Source: Candidatus Woesearchaeota archaeon CG10_big_fil_rev_8_21_14_0_10_45_16 (GTDB lineage Archaea; Nanobdellota; Nanobdellia; Woesearchaeales; GW2011-AR9). Taken from it: a stretch of DNA of 64,000 nt. The translations under genes and the position numbers were made by a program. The notes below the pieces were generated by a model that saw only the letters and a list, made by a program, of their open reading frames with translations, ran no database searches and was not told the DNA's origin. The stretch lies in assembly GCA_002762785.1 (NCBI GenBank), contig PCXY01000005.1:495390-559389 (forward strand), read 5' to 3'. Each line of letters starts with the position of its first letter. The stretch's first letter is position 1. This document shows positions 36,391-44,314 of this stretch, piece by piece.

Positions 36391-37220
36391 CGTATCAACA
36401 ACTTTTCTTTCTTAAGGAATAAGCTTCTTACGAACCAATACATCGCATATAGTTCAAATGAGAACGGGAAATAGCCGAGGTATCCTAATATCGGCATCTC
36501 AAAGATCTTGAAGAATCCCACGAAAGGGATGTTATAAGTCCATTTCGGTATGGCCCAGTAGTTCCAGAATTCCCAGAGGAAGCCGAGGATGATGCCGGCC
36601 AGCAGTAAAGACAAAGGGATCGCTAGTCTCTTATCTTTCAGATGGCCGATGATGCTCGGCTGCTTATGCAAGTAGTTGATCGGGTCGATGATGAAGAAGA
36701 AACTGAGCCAGACCAGGGGGAAGGTAAATGCCGGCAGGATTAATGGAGTTAGGAAACAGATAACTCCTAAAGAGATCATGGTATACAGGAACCTTTTGGT
36801 GATCTTATGGCTTCTTTTTAATCTCTTGCTTTCAAACAGGTGTATCGACCTGATCAGTTCGACTGTCTCAAATAAAGCCGGCAGGACGGTGGCGAAGCTG
36901 AGCAGTCCGAACAGGGTGACGATGCTGTTGCTCTTTAATCCTTCCAAGCCTTGATAACTCCAGTTCTGCAACGGGAGGTTAAGGAATTCAAAGATCCACC
37001 ATAGCAGGGCGGAGATGATGATCATGCCCAGGAATTGCCAGAAGCGGTCGCTGATCAGTGATTTTCCTCTTAGCTTATGGACGATCGCATCTATCGTCAG
37101 GATATAGCCGAACCAGACGATGGGGAAGTACCAGTCAGCGAACGGCTGGATCTTCAGGAAAAAATTAGCTTCTATGAAGATGACCGTTAGGATTCCCAGA
37201 AAACCGTACCATTTGAACAT
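36387..37220 (-). CDS. Multi-helix membrane protein
   Basis: 277 aa, about eight hydrophobic segments, rich in Trp, Phe and Tyr, with WEFWNYWAIPKWTY near the C-terminus and WWIFEFLNLPLQNWSY earlier, an internal repeat of the pattern W-x-F-x-N. I recognise no family with confidence. Translationally coupled to rlmH. Confidence 0.7.
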   Translation of the reverse strand: MFKWYGFLGILTVIFIEANFFLKIQPFADWYFPIVWFGYILTIDAIVHKLRGKSLISDRFWQFLGMIIISALLWWIFEFLNLPLQNWSYQGLEGLKSNSIVTLFGLLSFATVLPALFETVELIRSIHLFESKRLKRSHKITKRFLYTMISLGVICFLTPLILPAFTFPLVWLSFFFIIDPINYLHKQPSIIGHLKDKRLAIPLSLLLAGIILGFLWEFWNYWAIPKWTYNIPFVGFFKIFEMPILGYLGYFPFSFELYAMYWFVRSLFLKKEKLLIR

Positions 37221-37244
37221 GGTTTAGGTAAAATTTGATTGTTT

Positions 37245-37796
37245 TTAAAGTTTCTTGTGATGCTCCCGCATCAGTTCGGGATAGGAAGAGGAGATGTTTT
37301 CCAGAAATGAGATGTTATGTTCCTTCAGGAAGTTGAGGCAGTATTCTTTGGTGAAATTCTTAGTCTTCTCTGAATTGATCACTTCAACTTCGATAAATTC
37401 ACCGAGATCCTTAACATTATCCAAGACAACCTCAAAGTTGCCGCACTGCCAGTATTCCCTGTGTTTATCGATGATGAACGCTTCTTTGAAACCGAGAAAT
37501 CCTAAGATGGTCTTGAGTTTTTTGGGATCGTCGATGCCGACTTCGTATTCCTGACTGTGTTCGGTCTTTTTATCAAGATCGATGACTTTGTGGTAGGCAA
37601 CCTGGTCTTTTCCTTCTTGTTCTCTTACTCGGAAAAATTCAGTGACTCTTTTTTCAGTGAAGAAGTCTTTGTGGGTCGGCACATAGTAGGTGTCTTTCTG
37701 TCTGATCTCTTTTATGAAAGAGCAGACTTTAGCGATAGTTTCTTTCACCGCTTTCAGGCTCTTGACCCGTACTTTGATCTCGATCTCTTTATTCAT
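37245..37796 (-). CDS. CYTH-domain protein (CyaB/thiamine-triphosphatase group)
   Basis: 183 aa. It starts with the ExExK signature (NKEIEIKVRV) and has FFRVREQEGK, AYHKVI and GEFIEVEV as expected for the triphosphate tunnel. It could be a class IV adenylyl cyclase or an inorganic/thiamine triphosphatase; sequence alone does not decide. Confidence 0.88.
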   Translation of the reverse strand: MNKEIEIKVRVKSLKAVKETIAKVCSFIKEIRQKDTYYVPTHKDFFTEKRVTEFFRVREQEGKDQVAYHKVIDLDKKTEHSQEYEVGIDDPKKLKTILGFLGFKEAFIIDKHREYWQCGNFEVVLDNVKDLGEFIEVEVINSEKTKNFTKEYCLNFLKEHNISFLENISSSYPELMREHHKKL

Positions 37797-37799
37797 TTT

Positions 37800-37874
37800 C
37801 TCATGGACTCGTCGGTAAGCAAAGGAACATCCTTTTTACCGACAAGCCATTCGTCTCTCTCATGGACTCGTCGG
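37800..37874. repeat. Direct repeat of the tRNA-Ala 3' end
   Basis: CTCATGGACTCGTCGG occurs at 37800-37815 and again at 37859-37874, where it covers the 3' end of the tRNA gene. Between the copies is a hairpin (CGGTAA...TTACCG region, about 37813-37841). It looks like an integration scar at a tRNA 3' end or a partial tRNA duplication. Confidence 0.65.
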
Positions 37875-37933
37875 GAATCGAACCCGAATCTGACCCTAGC
37901 CAAGGGTCTGTTCTACCGTTATACCACGAGCCC
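37863..37933 (-). tRNA. tRNA-Ala (GGC)
   Basis: Cloverleaf on the minus strand: acceptor GGGCTCG/CGAGTCC with the G3-U70 pair that identifies tRNA-Ala, anticodon stem GACCC/GGGTC, loop TTGGCTA, anticodon GGC, T arm TCGGGTTCGATTCCCGA. No encoded CCA and no intron. Confidence 0.92.
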
Positions 37934-38094
37934 TTAATTTCCTTGGTTCCGGCCAGTCTTCCTATTTAAATTTATGCCTTGCTGGGGTCTTTATGAAATA
38001 CACTCTATGTTCTAGTATTGAACAGCCTCTATTCTAGACAGAGTCAGGTAAATCGATAAATTTATAATTCACAAAAATGTCTTATTATAATCAA

Positions 38095-39123
38095 ATGAAA
38101 AGAGTAACATATTTACTGGTGTTCTTTGTAATATTAGGTTTGCTGTCTGGATGTGCTGCCCCGCCAACCGCTTTGGATGATGAAAGAGAGGAAAGGCCGG
38201 ATAGACTACAGCCACCGATCATGGATGTCGAGGATATCAATGCTGAAAAGCAGATTCCTGAACGACCGGATCAAGTGCCTTCGGTTGCAGTACCGGAAGC
38301 TGTTGTAGAGACGTTGTCTTTTTCGTGGAAAGAAGACAGCGATTCCCGAATTGTGGATGGTTCTGTTCCGTTTGTACATAGGTTTAAAGACGGAAAAGTC
38401 CGTCTCTATTACTGTAAAGATGAACAGATATTGTCGGCTATTTCCAAAGATGGACTTACTTTTACAAAAGAGAAAGGTGTTAGGATCTCTCCAGGGACGG
38501 GGTTTGAGGCTCATGTTTGTGATCCTACTCTTGTAGACCTTCCGGATGGAAAGATGCGGATGTACTACAAAGGGGCCAACACCATGAGACCAGGTCCTGG
38601 GTCTGTCCATAAGATCTATTCCGCAATATCTTCAGATGGTCTAAATTTTCAAAAAGAAGGGTTGAGGATCGATTCAGAAATTAGCGGCGATAAGGGGTGG
38701 GCTTCTGTTCCGGATGCAATAACCCTTCCCGATGGCAGAGTGAGAATATATTATGTAACTAATTCAGAAATGCCGCACGGGATCGCTTCAGCCATATCTT
38801 CTGACGGGCTTTATTTCACAAAAGAACCGGGTATAAGGGTTTCTAAACTTGTTGATCCAGCTTTAGTTAGATTGGATGACAAGTATGTCCTTTTCGCGGC
38901 TTCTATAGAAGAGATGTCTCCCCGAGTTCCTAAAGGGATCTATTATTTAGAATCCTCAGATGGATTAAAGTTTGGCGAGCCTAGAGCAGTTTTTCAAACA
39001 AGTGGTGTCTATGATCCCTCAGTATTAAAAGTTGACGAAAGGACCGTTAGGGTATTTTATGGAAAGGTTGAACCTCCGCAGAAACCTGCCGTGGAAAGCT
39101 ACACTGGAAGGATCCTGGAGTAA
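38095..39123 (+). CDS. Lipoprotein with beta-propeller (sialidase/GH43-like) repeats
   Basis: 342 aa from ATG 38095, preferred over 38077 because TTTATAAT at about 38059 is only about 15 nt before the first ATG. Signal peptide with lipobox LLSGC. The rest repeats S(A)ISxDGLxFxKE and DGxxRxYY units, the blade pattern of five-bladed glycosidase-like propellers. Catalytic residues cannot be assigned. The gene ends just before site E1, and the sequence after its stop (39149-39162) has the form of a cassette 3' arm, so it may be the remains of a first cassette. Confidence 0.78.
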   Translation: MKRVTYLLVFFVILGLLSGCAAPPTALDDEREERPDRLQPPIMDVEDINAEKQIPERPDQVPSVAVPEAVVETLSFSWKEDSDSRIVDGSVPFVHRFKDGKVRLYYCKDEQILSAISKDGLTFTKEKGVRISPGTGFEAHVCDPTLVDLPDGKMRMYYKGANTMRPGPGSVHKIYSAISSDGLNFQKEGLRIDSEISGDKGWASVPDAITLPDGRVRIYYVTNSEMPHGIASAISSDGLYFTKEPGIRVSKLVDPALVRLDDKYVLFAASIEEMSPRVPKGIYYLESSDGLKFGEPRAVFQTSGVYDPSVLKVDERTVRVFYGKVEPPQKPAVESYTGRILE

Positions 39124-39148
39124 AAGTTGGTTTTTTTCTATTCCACCA

Positions 39149-39256
39149 TTTTGCCTCAAAAAATTGAGACTAACATTGGGTCCCTGTTAGGCGTCCTGAA
39201 CGAAGTGAGAGCGCAGCGTGGTCGAGCGATAGCGGAGAAGTTTAATTTTCAAATCC
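39149..39256 (+). repeat. Cassette site E1 (left end of array)
   Basis: 3'-type arm TTTTGCCTCAAAAA at 39149-39162, then ATT, GAGAC and the core TAACA (39171-39175) TT GGGTCCC TGTTA (39185-39189). The following leader contains GAGAGCGCAGCGTGGTCGA and ends GAAGT. The 5' arm of cassette C1 (TTTAATTTTCAAATCC) is at 39241-39256. GTTAGGC at the core matches the integron core-site consensus GTTRRRY. Confidence 0.88.
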
Positions 39257-39688
39257 GTCATACAGTTTAAGAATTTCTTCTTTTAGAACTCCGCCTTTTA
39301 TTTCAATTTTATTAGCACCTTTTCCATTAAGATAATCAGCACTAACAAGAATTTCTTGACCAAATAATTTTGATGATTCTTCTAACGAAACTCCAAAGAT
39401 GATTTTACTAATATTTGCCCACCAAGAAGCAGAGAAACACATTGGGCAAGGTTCACAAGTTGAATACAATGTAACTCCAGATAAATCTTTGGAGTTGAGT
39501 TTTTTACAAGCACTTCTAATAGCATTAATCTCAGAATGGGCAGTCGGGTCAAAATTATTGGTTTCCCCAGATTTGCCAGTTGCAATAACCTGATTATCTT
39601 TAACTAAAACACAACCAAAAGGAAAAGGTGCGGTTCTTGCTTCCTCAATTGCTAACTTCATGAATTTTTCGTCACTCATATAATTCAT
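39242..39688 (-). CDS. Cytidine/guanine deaminase-like enzyme (cassette C1)
   Basis: 148 aa. Zinc site H51-x-E53 (HSE) with C81 and C84 (PCPMC), the CDA/GuaD-type fold. The proton-shuttling Glu is present. It could act on guanine, cytosine or a related base. The stop codon falls inside the cassette's 5' arm. A close relative (158 aa) stands in cassette C11, where HSE is HAE. Confidence 0.9.
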   Translation of the reverse strand: MNYMSDEKFMKLAIEEARTAPFPFGCVLVKDNQVIATGKSGETNNFDPTAHSEINAIRSACKKLNSKDLSGVTLYSTCEPCPMCFSASWWANISKIIFGVSLEESSKLFGQEILVSADYLNGKGANKIEIKGGVLKEEILKLYDGFEN

Positions 39689-39722
39689 TAAGGTGGAGTT
39701 CTTTATTAAAATTACTATTCTA

Positions 39723-39820
39723 GGATTTGAAAATTAAATTACATATAACATCGTCCTGTTAGTTTCTTTGATCCTACAACGTGGGGTCAAACTGCGTCCG
39801 CAGAGTAGTTTTTTAAGAGC
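39723..39820 (+). repeat. Cassette site E2
   Basis: 3' arm of C1 at 39723-39738 (complement of 39241-39256). Core TAACA 39746-39750, centre TCGTCC, TGTTA 39757-39761, one of the shortest cores. The leader departs from the consensus (TTTGATCCTACAACGTGGGGTCAAA, itself a hairpin). 5' arm of C2 (TAGTTTTTTAAGAGC) at 39806-39820. Confidence 0.88.
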
Positions 39821-39974
39821 GGTTTCGAGCGAGCACAGCGAGCGATAAAGTTAGGGAAGCGAGGCGGATTTGGCGTCTTAGAGTAATACGTCTATTACAT
39901 AGTAGTAAAATTATAGAAACTTATAAATACTACTTGTCTTTTGTTATATCAATAATTATTAAGAAGGCGAAAAA

Positions 39975-40256
39975 ATGACTCTAAAAGCAGGAATATTAAC
40001 ATGCTCTCTAACTGAATTAGCTGAAATGTATGAATTAGAATTAAAGAATTATACTCCAAAACAATTACTAGCTGCCGATGGTCAAATAGGTATCATTGAT
40101 CAAGCAGATCTATATCAATCAGCTGAAAATTTATTAAGACAAGCTGGAGAGGTCGTAGGGGCAGAATTTATTGCTAACATGAAGTATCACCCGATGTCTC
40201 CAGCAGATGGCGTAGTACAATATATAGCTTCAGCTATTGCACTTGTTCCAAAATAG
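39975..40256 (+). CDS. Small unknown protein (cassette C2)
   Basis: 93 aa, no family recognised. The C-terminal half (GAEFIANMKYHPMSPADGVVQYIASAIALVPK) is mildly hydrophobic. GAAGGCGAAAAA precedes the ATG, and AGTAGTAAAA with a TATA box (ACTTATAAATA, about 39919) lies upstream as in other cassettes. It is the only gene of the cassette. Confidence 0.65.
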   Translation: MTLKAGILTCSLTELAEMYELELKNYTPKQLLAADGQIGIIDQADLYQSAENLLRQAGEVVGAEFIANMKYHPMSPADGVVQYIASAIALVPK

Positions 40257-40289
40257 AAATATCCAAATCCCCCTTTCTTTTATTTTAGC

Positions 40290-40394
40290 TCTTAAAAAAC
40301 TATTGAAACTAACATCGCGCGCTGTTAAATCCTTTTCCAGTTACGAGCGAAGCGGAGTTCTGGAAAACTGCGTAGCAGAGTTTTTGAAAATGCC
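40290..40394 (+). repeat. Cassette site E3
   Basis: 3' arm of C2 at 40290-40304. Core TAACA 40312-40316, TC, GCGCGC, TGTTA 40325-40329. Leader with a GAGCGAAGCGGA hairpin. 5' arm of C3 (TTTTTGAAAATGCC) at 40381-40394. C2 starts TTAGTTTC and ends GAAACTAA, exactly complementary. Confidence 0.9.
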
Positions 40395-40448
40395 GTCAAT
40401 CAAAAGAACGAAGTGATACATCAAGACACAGAATTAAGGGGCTGGACT

Positions 40449-41075
40449 TTATTTCATCAATCTCTTTTTTATTAAGAAATCTTTGATTATTTTGTATATT
40501 TCTTCATAACCTCTTTTATTTGGATGGACACCATCAACTAATAATTTTTTGTAGTTTAAGTTAGAGATAGTATTGAATAGATTAACATATTGAATTTTAT
40601 TCTTTTGAGCCGATTTTTTGAGGATTTCATCATATTCTTGAATTCTATCATTTGTAAAATATGTATCTTCAAAAGGATTCGTGATATCTTCATCAACAGG
40701 AGTTAAACCAACAACTACAACATTTTTTGTGTATTTTTTTGCAATTTGAATAAGTTTAGTTATATTGTTTTCAAATTTAGCAGGTTTGGTTTCCAATTTA
40801 TTTAGAGATCCTAAACCTCTTGAATCATTTATTCCAATTGCAATCATCACAACAAATTTGTCTCCAGGACGAATATATTTAATCCGAAATTTAATCTCTG
40901 TTTCAAATCGTTTAATTAATGCTGTAGATGTGTCTCCAGGAATTCCCAGATTATATAAGCAATTGTGAAATTCTTGAGACTCAAAATATTTTTTAAGTCT
41001 TCCAGACCAACCAATTGTTGGAGACTCACCTCTACCAAAAGAAATACTATCTCCACAAACTAATATTCCAAACAT
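40449..41075 (-). CDS. Cytoplasmic SGNH/GDSL hydrolase (cassette C3)
   Basis: 208 aa without signal peptide. Block I CGDSISFG, block II Gly in NLGIPGDTS, block III AIGINDS and block V VDGVHPN are complete, so an esterase or thioesterase is expected. It is unrelated in detail to the secreted SGNH protein at 30.4 kb. Confidence 0.88.
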   Translation of the reverse strand: MFGILVCGDSISFGRGESPTIGWSGRLKKYFESQEFHNCLYNLGIPGDTSTALIKRFETEIKFRIKYIRPGDKFVVMIAIGINDSRGLGSLNKLETKPAKFENNITKLIQIAKKYTKNVVVVGLTPVDEDITNPFEDTYFTNDRIQEYDEILKKSAQKNKIQYVNLFNTISNLNYKKLLVDGVHPNKRGYEEIYKIIKDFLIKKRLMK

Positions 41076-41140
41076 AGTGTAAAATAAAAGAGGTTAGTAT
41101 ATAAAAGTTCTTCTAAAAGTCAAGCCCCATTCACAAAATA

Positions 41141-41252
41141 GGCATTTTCAAAAATTGGATTTAACATCGCGCGCTGTTAGGCGTCCCGAGCGATAGCGAG
41201 AGCCTGCAAGGCGTGGCAAAATCTCGAAGAGATTTTGAGTTGCTAGGCAGAC
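41141..41252 (+). repeat. Cassette site E4
   Basis: 3' arm of C3 at 41141-41154. Core TAACA 41162-41166, TC, GCGCGC, TGTTA 41175-41179, followed by GGCGTCCCGAGCGATAGCGA. In the leader the usual GCGCAGCG is replaced by a GCCTGCAAGGC hairpin before GTGG, a compensatory-looking change. 5' arm of C4 (TTGCTAGGCAGAC) at 41240-41252. Confidence 0.9.
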
Positions 41253-41992
41253 TATTCGACTTTATCAAGAATGATTTTATCTTTAAATCCGCCCCGTTTC
41301 TGAGATTTATCTTTTCTGAGAAGTTCCAATTGATTAAAATCGATATTCTCAAATTCACAGAGAGCATGAATTACTTCAAGAATATCGGCAAGTTCATCTT
41401 CACTATTATCCTCTAAATATTCCTCAACTTCTTCTTGTAATTTTTCTTTTAACTTTTGCCGATATTCTTCATTATTTGCTATATGTGTAGTTGGAACTTC
41501 TCCTTTTGATTTTATAATCTCAGGGATTCTATCACGAACTAATTTTTCATATATTCTTGGTTGATCAGAAACATAATCTTTTCGTGATGGAATTTTTTTA
41601 ATTTCAGGAGTGTAATCAGCTTTTTTAGGAAAAATGTTTCTGACACCGCCACGAGGATTTTTTACATCCCCTGTATATCTCGGAATTAAATGGACATGCA
41701 GATGAAAAATACTTTGACCAGCAGATTCTCCATCATTTATTCCTATATTAAAACCATCTGGATTAAATTTTTCTTCCAGAAGTTTTTTGGTTTCATCTAA
41801 TAAAGAGAATAAATTTTGAATCTGCTGAGATGAAAGCTTAAAAATTGAAGCAACATGAGATTTTGGAATAATCTCTGCGTGTCCTTTGGAAACTGGAAAA
41901 TCATCAAATCGCGAGAAAAAATCCTCGTTTTCAATTATTCTTTTATCATCTTTTTGCTTCTGTATATCACAGAAGAAACATTTTTCTGCCAT
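41252..41992 (-). CDS. HIT hydrolase fused to MazG-like pyrophosphohydrolase (cassette C4)
   Basis: 246 aa. Residues 1-~110: HIT domain with the histidine triad H97-x-H99-x-H101 (HLHVHLIPR) and an N-terminal CxxC (C5, C8) that may bind zinc. Residues ~145-246: KLVRDRIPEIIKSKG...EEVEEYLEDNSEDELADILEVIHAL, the phosphoribosyl-ATP-pyrophosphohydrolase/MazG-like helical fold with its acidic metal site. Both halves act on nucleotide phosphates, so a housecleaning role is plausible. The stop lies at the inner edge of the cassette arm. Confidence 0.88.
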   Translation of the reverse strand: MAEKCFFCDIQKQKDDKRIIENEDFFSRFDDFPVSKGHAEIIPKSHVASIFKLSSQQIQNLFSLLDETKKLLEEKFNPDGFNIGINDGESAGQSIFHLHVHLIPRYTGDVKNPRGGVRNIFPKKADYTPEIKKIPSRKDYVSDQPRIYEKLVRDRIPEIIKSKGEVPTTHIANNEEYRQKLKEKLQEEVEEYLEDNSEDELADILEVIHALCEFENIDFNQLELLRKDKSQKRGGFKDKIILDKVE

Positions 41993-42029
41993 ATGAAATT
42001 AAAATAGGGGCGGATTTAATAAATCTTTT

Positions 42030-42144
42030 GTCTGCCTAGCAATTTCGCCTAACGTCGGGCCCTTGTTATGTGTCCCGAGCGGAGTTTACGAAGCGAGAGC
42101 GCAGCGGGGTGCGGAGCGTAGCGGAGCAAGTTCGAAAACCTGCC
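42030..42144 (+). repeat. Cassette site E5
   Basis: 3' arm of C4 at 42030-42042. Core TAACG 42050-42054, TC, GGGCCC, TTGTTA ending 42068. Leader CGAGAGCGCAGCGGGG-type. 5' arm of C5 (TTCGAAAACCTGCC) at 42131-42144 plus a second arm GTGCGCACAAAC at about 42161-42172. C4 ends CGCCTAA, complementary to its start TTAGGCG. Confidence 0.9.
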
Positions 42145-42173
42145 GTCTTCAATATTAAGAGTGCGCACAAACA

Positions 42174-42806
42174 TTATCTAGGAGTTAAATTGTAAGAGCC
42201 AATCTGTATAGTGAATATAGGGATTAACCATAATGCTGATATTCCAGACAAATACCACCAGACGACTGTTGTTCCTAGCATGGTTATTAAATGGATATGT
42301 TTGAAATCTTTCTTTAATCCAAAGATGATTGGAAGAGTTTTTAATCCCTCTTTTCGATCTTTTACAATATCTCTTAAATCTCCTGCAAAATTACGGATGA
42401 ATAATAAGACAGAAGCGAGAAATGAAACAGGATTGAGAAATCCGATAATTCCTGCGGAAAAGAAATAATACTGCAGTCCTCTAAAAATTGGGCCAGACCA
42501 TCCAAATTTTGGTAGATTCTTTTTGACATAGAAAAAACTACAAATCAAAAAGCCTATGACTGCAATATTCTGATAGAATACCACTCCAAGAGCTAGCAGG
42601 ACTGCCCAGAGATATTTTGGAAAAGCAATTCTAAACTCATGCTTGTGAGTAAATTCTAAGAAGAGTAAGAATCCAAGATGTAATAAAACTATTCCTGCAA
42701 TTTGAAAAGAATTTGCTTTGATTGCGATCGAAAAGAGGATAAGATCAATAAGAGAATAGAATCTAATTTGACCAAGTAAATTTAACAACTTTGATTGGCT
42801 CTTCAT
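42174..42806 (-). CDS. UbiA-like prenyltransferase (cassette C5)
   Basis: 210 aa from the internal ATG at 42804-42806; the longer frame to 42854 would put the start codon inside the cassette arm and leave no room for a promoter. About seven helices. The second UbiA aspartate motif is clear (GDLRDIVKDRKEGLKTLP), whereas the first (NDxxDxxxD) is not recognisable, so activity is uncertain. If active it transfers a prenyl group in the membrane. Confidence 0.7.
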   Translation of the reverse strand: MKSQSKLLNLLGQIRFYSLIDLILFSIAIKANSFQIAGIVLLHLGFLLFLEFTHKHEFRIAFPKYLWAVLLALGVVFYQNIAVIGFLICSFFYVKKNLPKFGWSGPIFRGLQYYFFSAGIIGFLNPVSFLASVLLFIRNFAGDLRDIVKDRKEGLKTLPIIFGLKKDFKHIHLITMLGTTVVWWYLSGISALWLIPIFTIQIGSYNLTPR

Positions 42807-42863
42807 AAATCTAATAAAATTTCCATTGATTAAAAACTTTTTGTTTGTGCGCACTTACCAAAA

Positions 42864-42971
42864 GGCAGGTTTTCGAATTACACATAACATCGGGGCCTGT
42901 TAATTGCCCCGAGCCGATAGACGAGAGCGCAGCGTGGTCGAGGCGAAGCCGAAGAAGTTTGAGATTTGGGC
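42864..42971 (+). repeat. Cassette site E6
   Basis: 3' arm of C5 at 42864-42877, with the outer arm GTTTGTGCGCAC near 42843-42855. Core TAACA 42885-42889, TC, GGGGCC, TGTTA 42898-42902. Leader with GAGAGCGCAGCGTGGTCGA and a GGCGAAGCC hairpin, then GAAGT. 5' arm of C6 (TTTGAGATTTGGGC) at 42958-42971. Confidence 0.92.
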
Positions 42972-42990
42972 GTATCAATATTAACTTCAG

Positions 42991-43020
42991 AGTAGTAATT
43001 AGCGCGAAAGGTTTATAAAT
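42991..43020 (+). promoter_or_regulatory. Promoter of cassette C6, mirrored at the stop codon
   Basis: AGTAGTAATT, then GCGAAAGGTTTATAAAT (BRE-like CGAAAG and TATA). GCGAAAGGTTTAT (43004-43016) is perfectly inverted at 43449-43461, which contains the stop codon of the gene. Confidence 0.8.
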
Positions 43021-43044
43021 GAGTGGAGATATCCTAAATTTATA

Positions 43045-43452
43045 ATGGCAGAAAATCAAGATTCAGAACAACCTGTTCAAGAAGTAGACAGAAAAATGAC
43101 TCTTACAGAAAGAGTGACAGATGGGCTCAGAGCAATTCCTCCAATTTTAGGATGCACAGCTGGAGCTTATTTATTAAATCTTTCTGGATGCGTAAATAGA
43201 ATTGCTGAATCTTTGCCAGCAGATGGTTTAAATTTAGGATATCATCTTGCAGCAGGTTCAGGTTTATATGGTGGATACACTTCTAAAGCAGAAAGAAAAA
43301 TCGCATCGCTTGTAACATTAGCAGGTTCTTTTACACCAGAAATTGCGATGCTTGCACAAGATGGTGATTTAAGAAGTGTAGGAACAGCTTCTGCTGCAAA
43401 GTTGGTGGGCTATGGATTAGGATACATAGTCGGACATATTTTTGGGGAATAA
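43045..43452 (+). CDS. Small membrane protein (cassette C6)
   Basis: 135 aa. A charged N-terminus (MAENQDSEQPVQEVDRK) precedes two or three weakly hydrophobic Gly/Ala-rich segments (IPPILGCTAGAYLLNLSGC, LAAGSGLYGGY, AAKLVGYGLGYIVGHIFG). It resembles the C20 and C23 proteins in type but not in sequence. The function is unknown. Confidence 0.7.
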   Translation: MAENQDSEQPVQEVDRKMTLTERVTDGLRAIPPILGCTAGAYLLNLSGCVNRIAESLPADGLNLGYHLAAGSGLYGGYTSKAERKIASLVTLAGSFTPEIAMLAQDGDLRSVGTASAAKLVGYGLGYIVGHIFGE

Positions 43453-43474
43453 ACCTTTCGCTTTCTATTTTTTA

Positions 43475-43587
43475 GCCCAAATCTCAAATTGCAATTAACG
43501 CCGGGCCCTGTTAAACTCCCCGAGGCGAAGCCGAGAGCGCAGCGTGGTCGACCGACTGAAAGGAGGGAGAAGTTGAAAAAGTCGGCC
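43475..43587 (+). repeat. Cassette site E7
   Basis: 3' arm of C6 at 43475-43488. Core TAACG 43496-43500, CC, GGGCCC, TGTTA 43509-43513. Leader CCCCGAGGCGAAGCCGAGAG then CGCAGCGTGGTCGACC, ending GAGAAGT. 5' arm of C7 (TTGAAAAAGTCGGCC) at 43573-43587. Confidence 0.92.
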
Positions 43588-43630
43588 GTCAATGGTAATA
43601 TTTATATAAATTGATTAAATTATTCTTCAT

Positions 43631-44152
43631 ATGCGAGAAGTATATGTTTTAAGACATGCAAATTGGAATCTTGATAAAGACAGCTTGACTGATGAGGGTA
43701 AGCAAAAGTGTCTAGATCTAAAAAAGAAATTAGGCGATTTTGATATTATAATATCTTCAAATTTTGACCGTAATAAAGAAACTGCAAAATTGTTGACAGG
43801 TAAAGAACCACAAGTTGATGAAAGAGCAGGAATACTGAAATTAACTGATGAACAAAATCAAAAAATTACAGAATTAAGACAGAAACATCCACTCGGTGTT
43901 GCTGGAGCAATATTCAGTATTCCTGAATTGATAGAGCCAGTCAAAGAAGCAGGTCAAAATTTGATTGAATTGATTAAAGAAGTTTCATCAAAATTGCCTG
44001 AAAATGGAAGAGCATTAATAATTTCTCATGATGGAACAATAGTTTCTGCTGAAAAAATTATCAAGAAAGACACTTTTGCGTCAATAGAACATACATATTA
44101 TGAACTTGAAGGATTCATTATTGATTCCAATTTGCAGATAAAAGAATTCTAA
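43631..44152 (+). CDS. Histidine phosphatase family protein (cassette C7)
   Basis: 173 aa. The phosphorylated His is in VLRHAN (R8-H9-A10; Ala replaces the usual Gly). The second Arg region is IISSNFDRNKETAKLL and the second catalytic His is in IISHDGTIV. SixA/cobC-like size. The substrate is unknown. Confidence 0.88.
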   Translation: MREVYVLRHANWNLDKDSLTDEGKQKCLDLKKKLGDFDIIISSNFDRNKETAKLLTGKEPQVDERAGILKLTDEQNQKITELRQKHPLGVAGAIFSIPELIEPVKEAGQNLIELIKEVSSKLPENGRALIISHDGTIVSAEKIIKKDTFASIEHTYYELEGFIIDSNLQIKEF

Positions 44153-44153
44153 A

Positions 44154-44265
44154 GGCCGACTTTTTCAATTGAGTTTAACATCGGGGCCCCTGTTAAGTCG
44201 TGTGAGCGAAGCGAAAGTCTGCAAGACGGCACCGAGCCAAAGGCGAAGGAGTTTTTTCTTCTGCG
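44154..44265 (+). repeat. Cassette site E8
   Basis: 3' arm of C7 at 44154-44168, directly after the stop codon. Core TAACA 44176-44180, TC, GGGGCCCC, TGTTA 44191-44195. Leader with GAGCGAAGCGAAAG and a GTCTGCAAGAC hairpin in place of GCGCAGCG. 5' arm of C8 at about 44250-44265 (GTTTTTTCTTCTGCG). Confidence 0.88.
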
Positions 44266-44314
44266 TTAATAAAATTTAAATCTCCTATTTTGAAGGTGGG
44301 GGACGGCGCGCGTT

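Noticed and set aside
37863..39189. Whole array as an island integrated into tRNA-Ala
   Set aside because: Islands integrate at the tRNA 3' side, which here faces away from the array; the short 3'-end repeat is 43 bp off on the opposite side.
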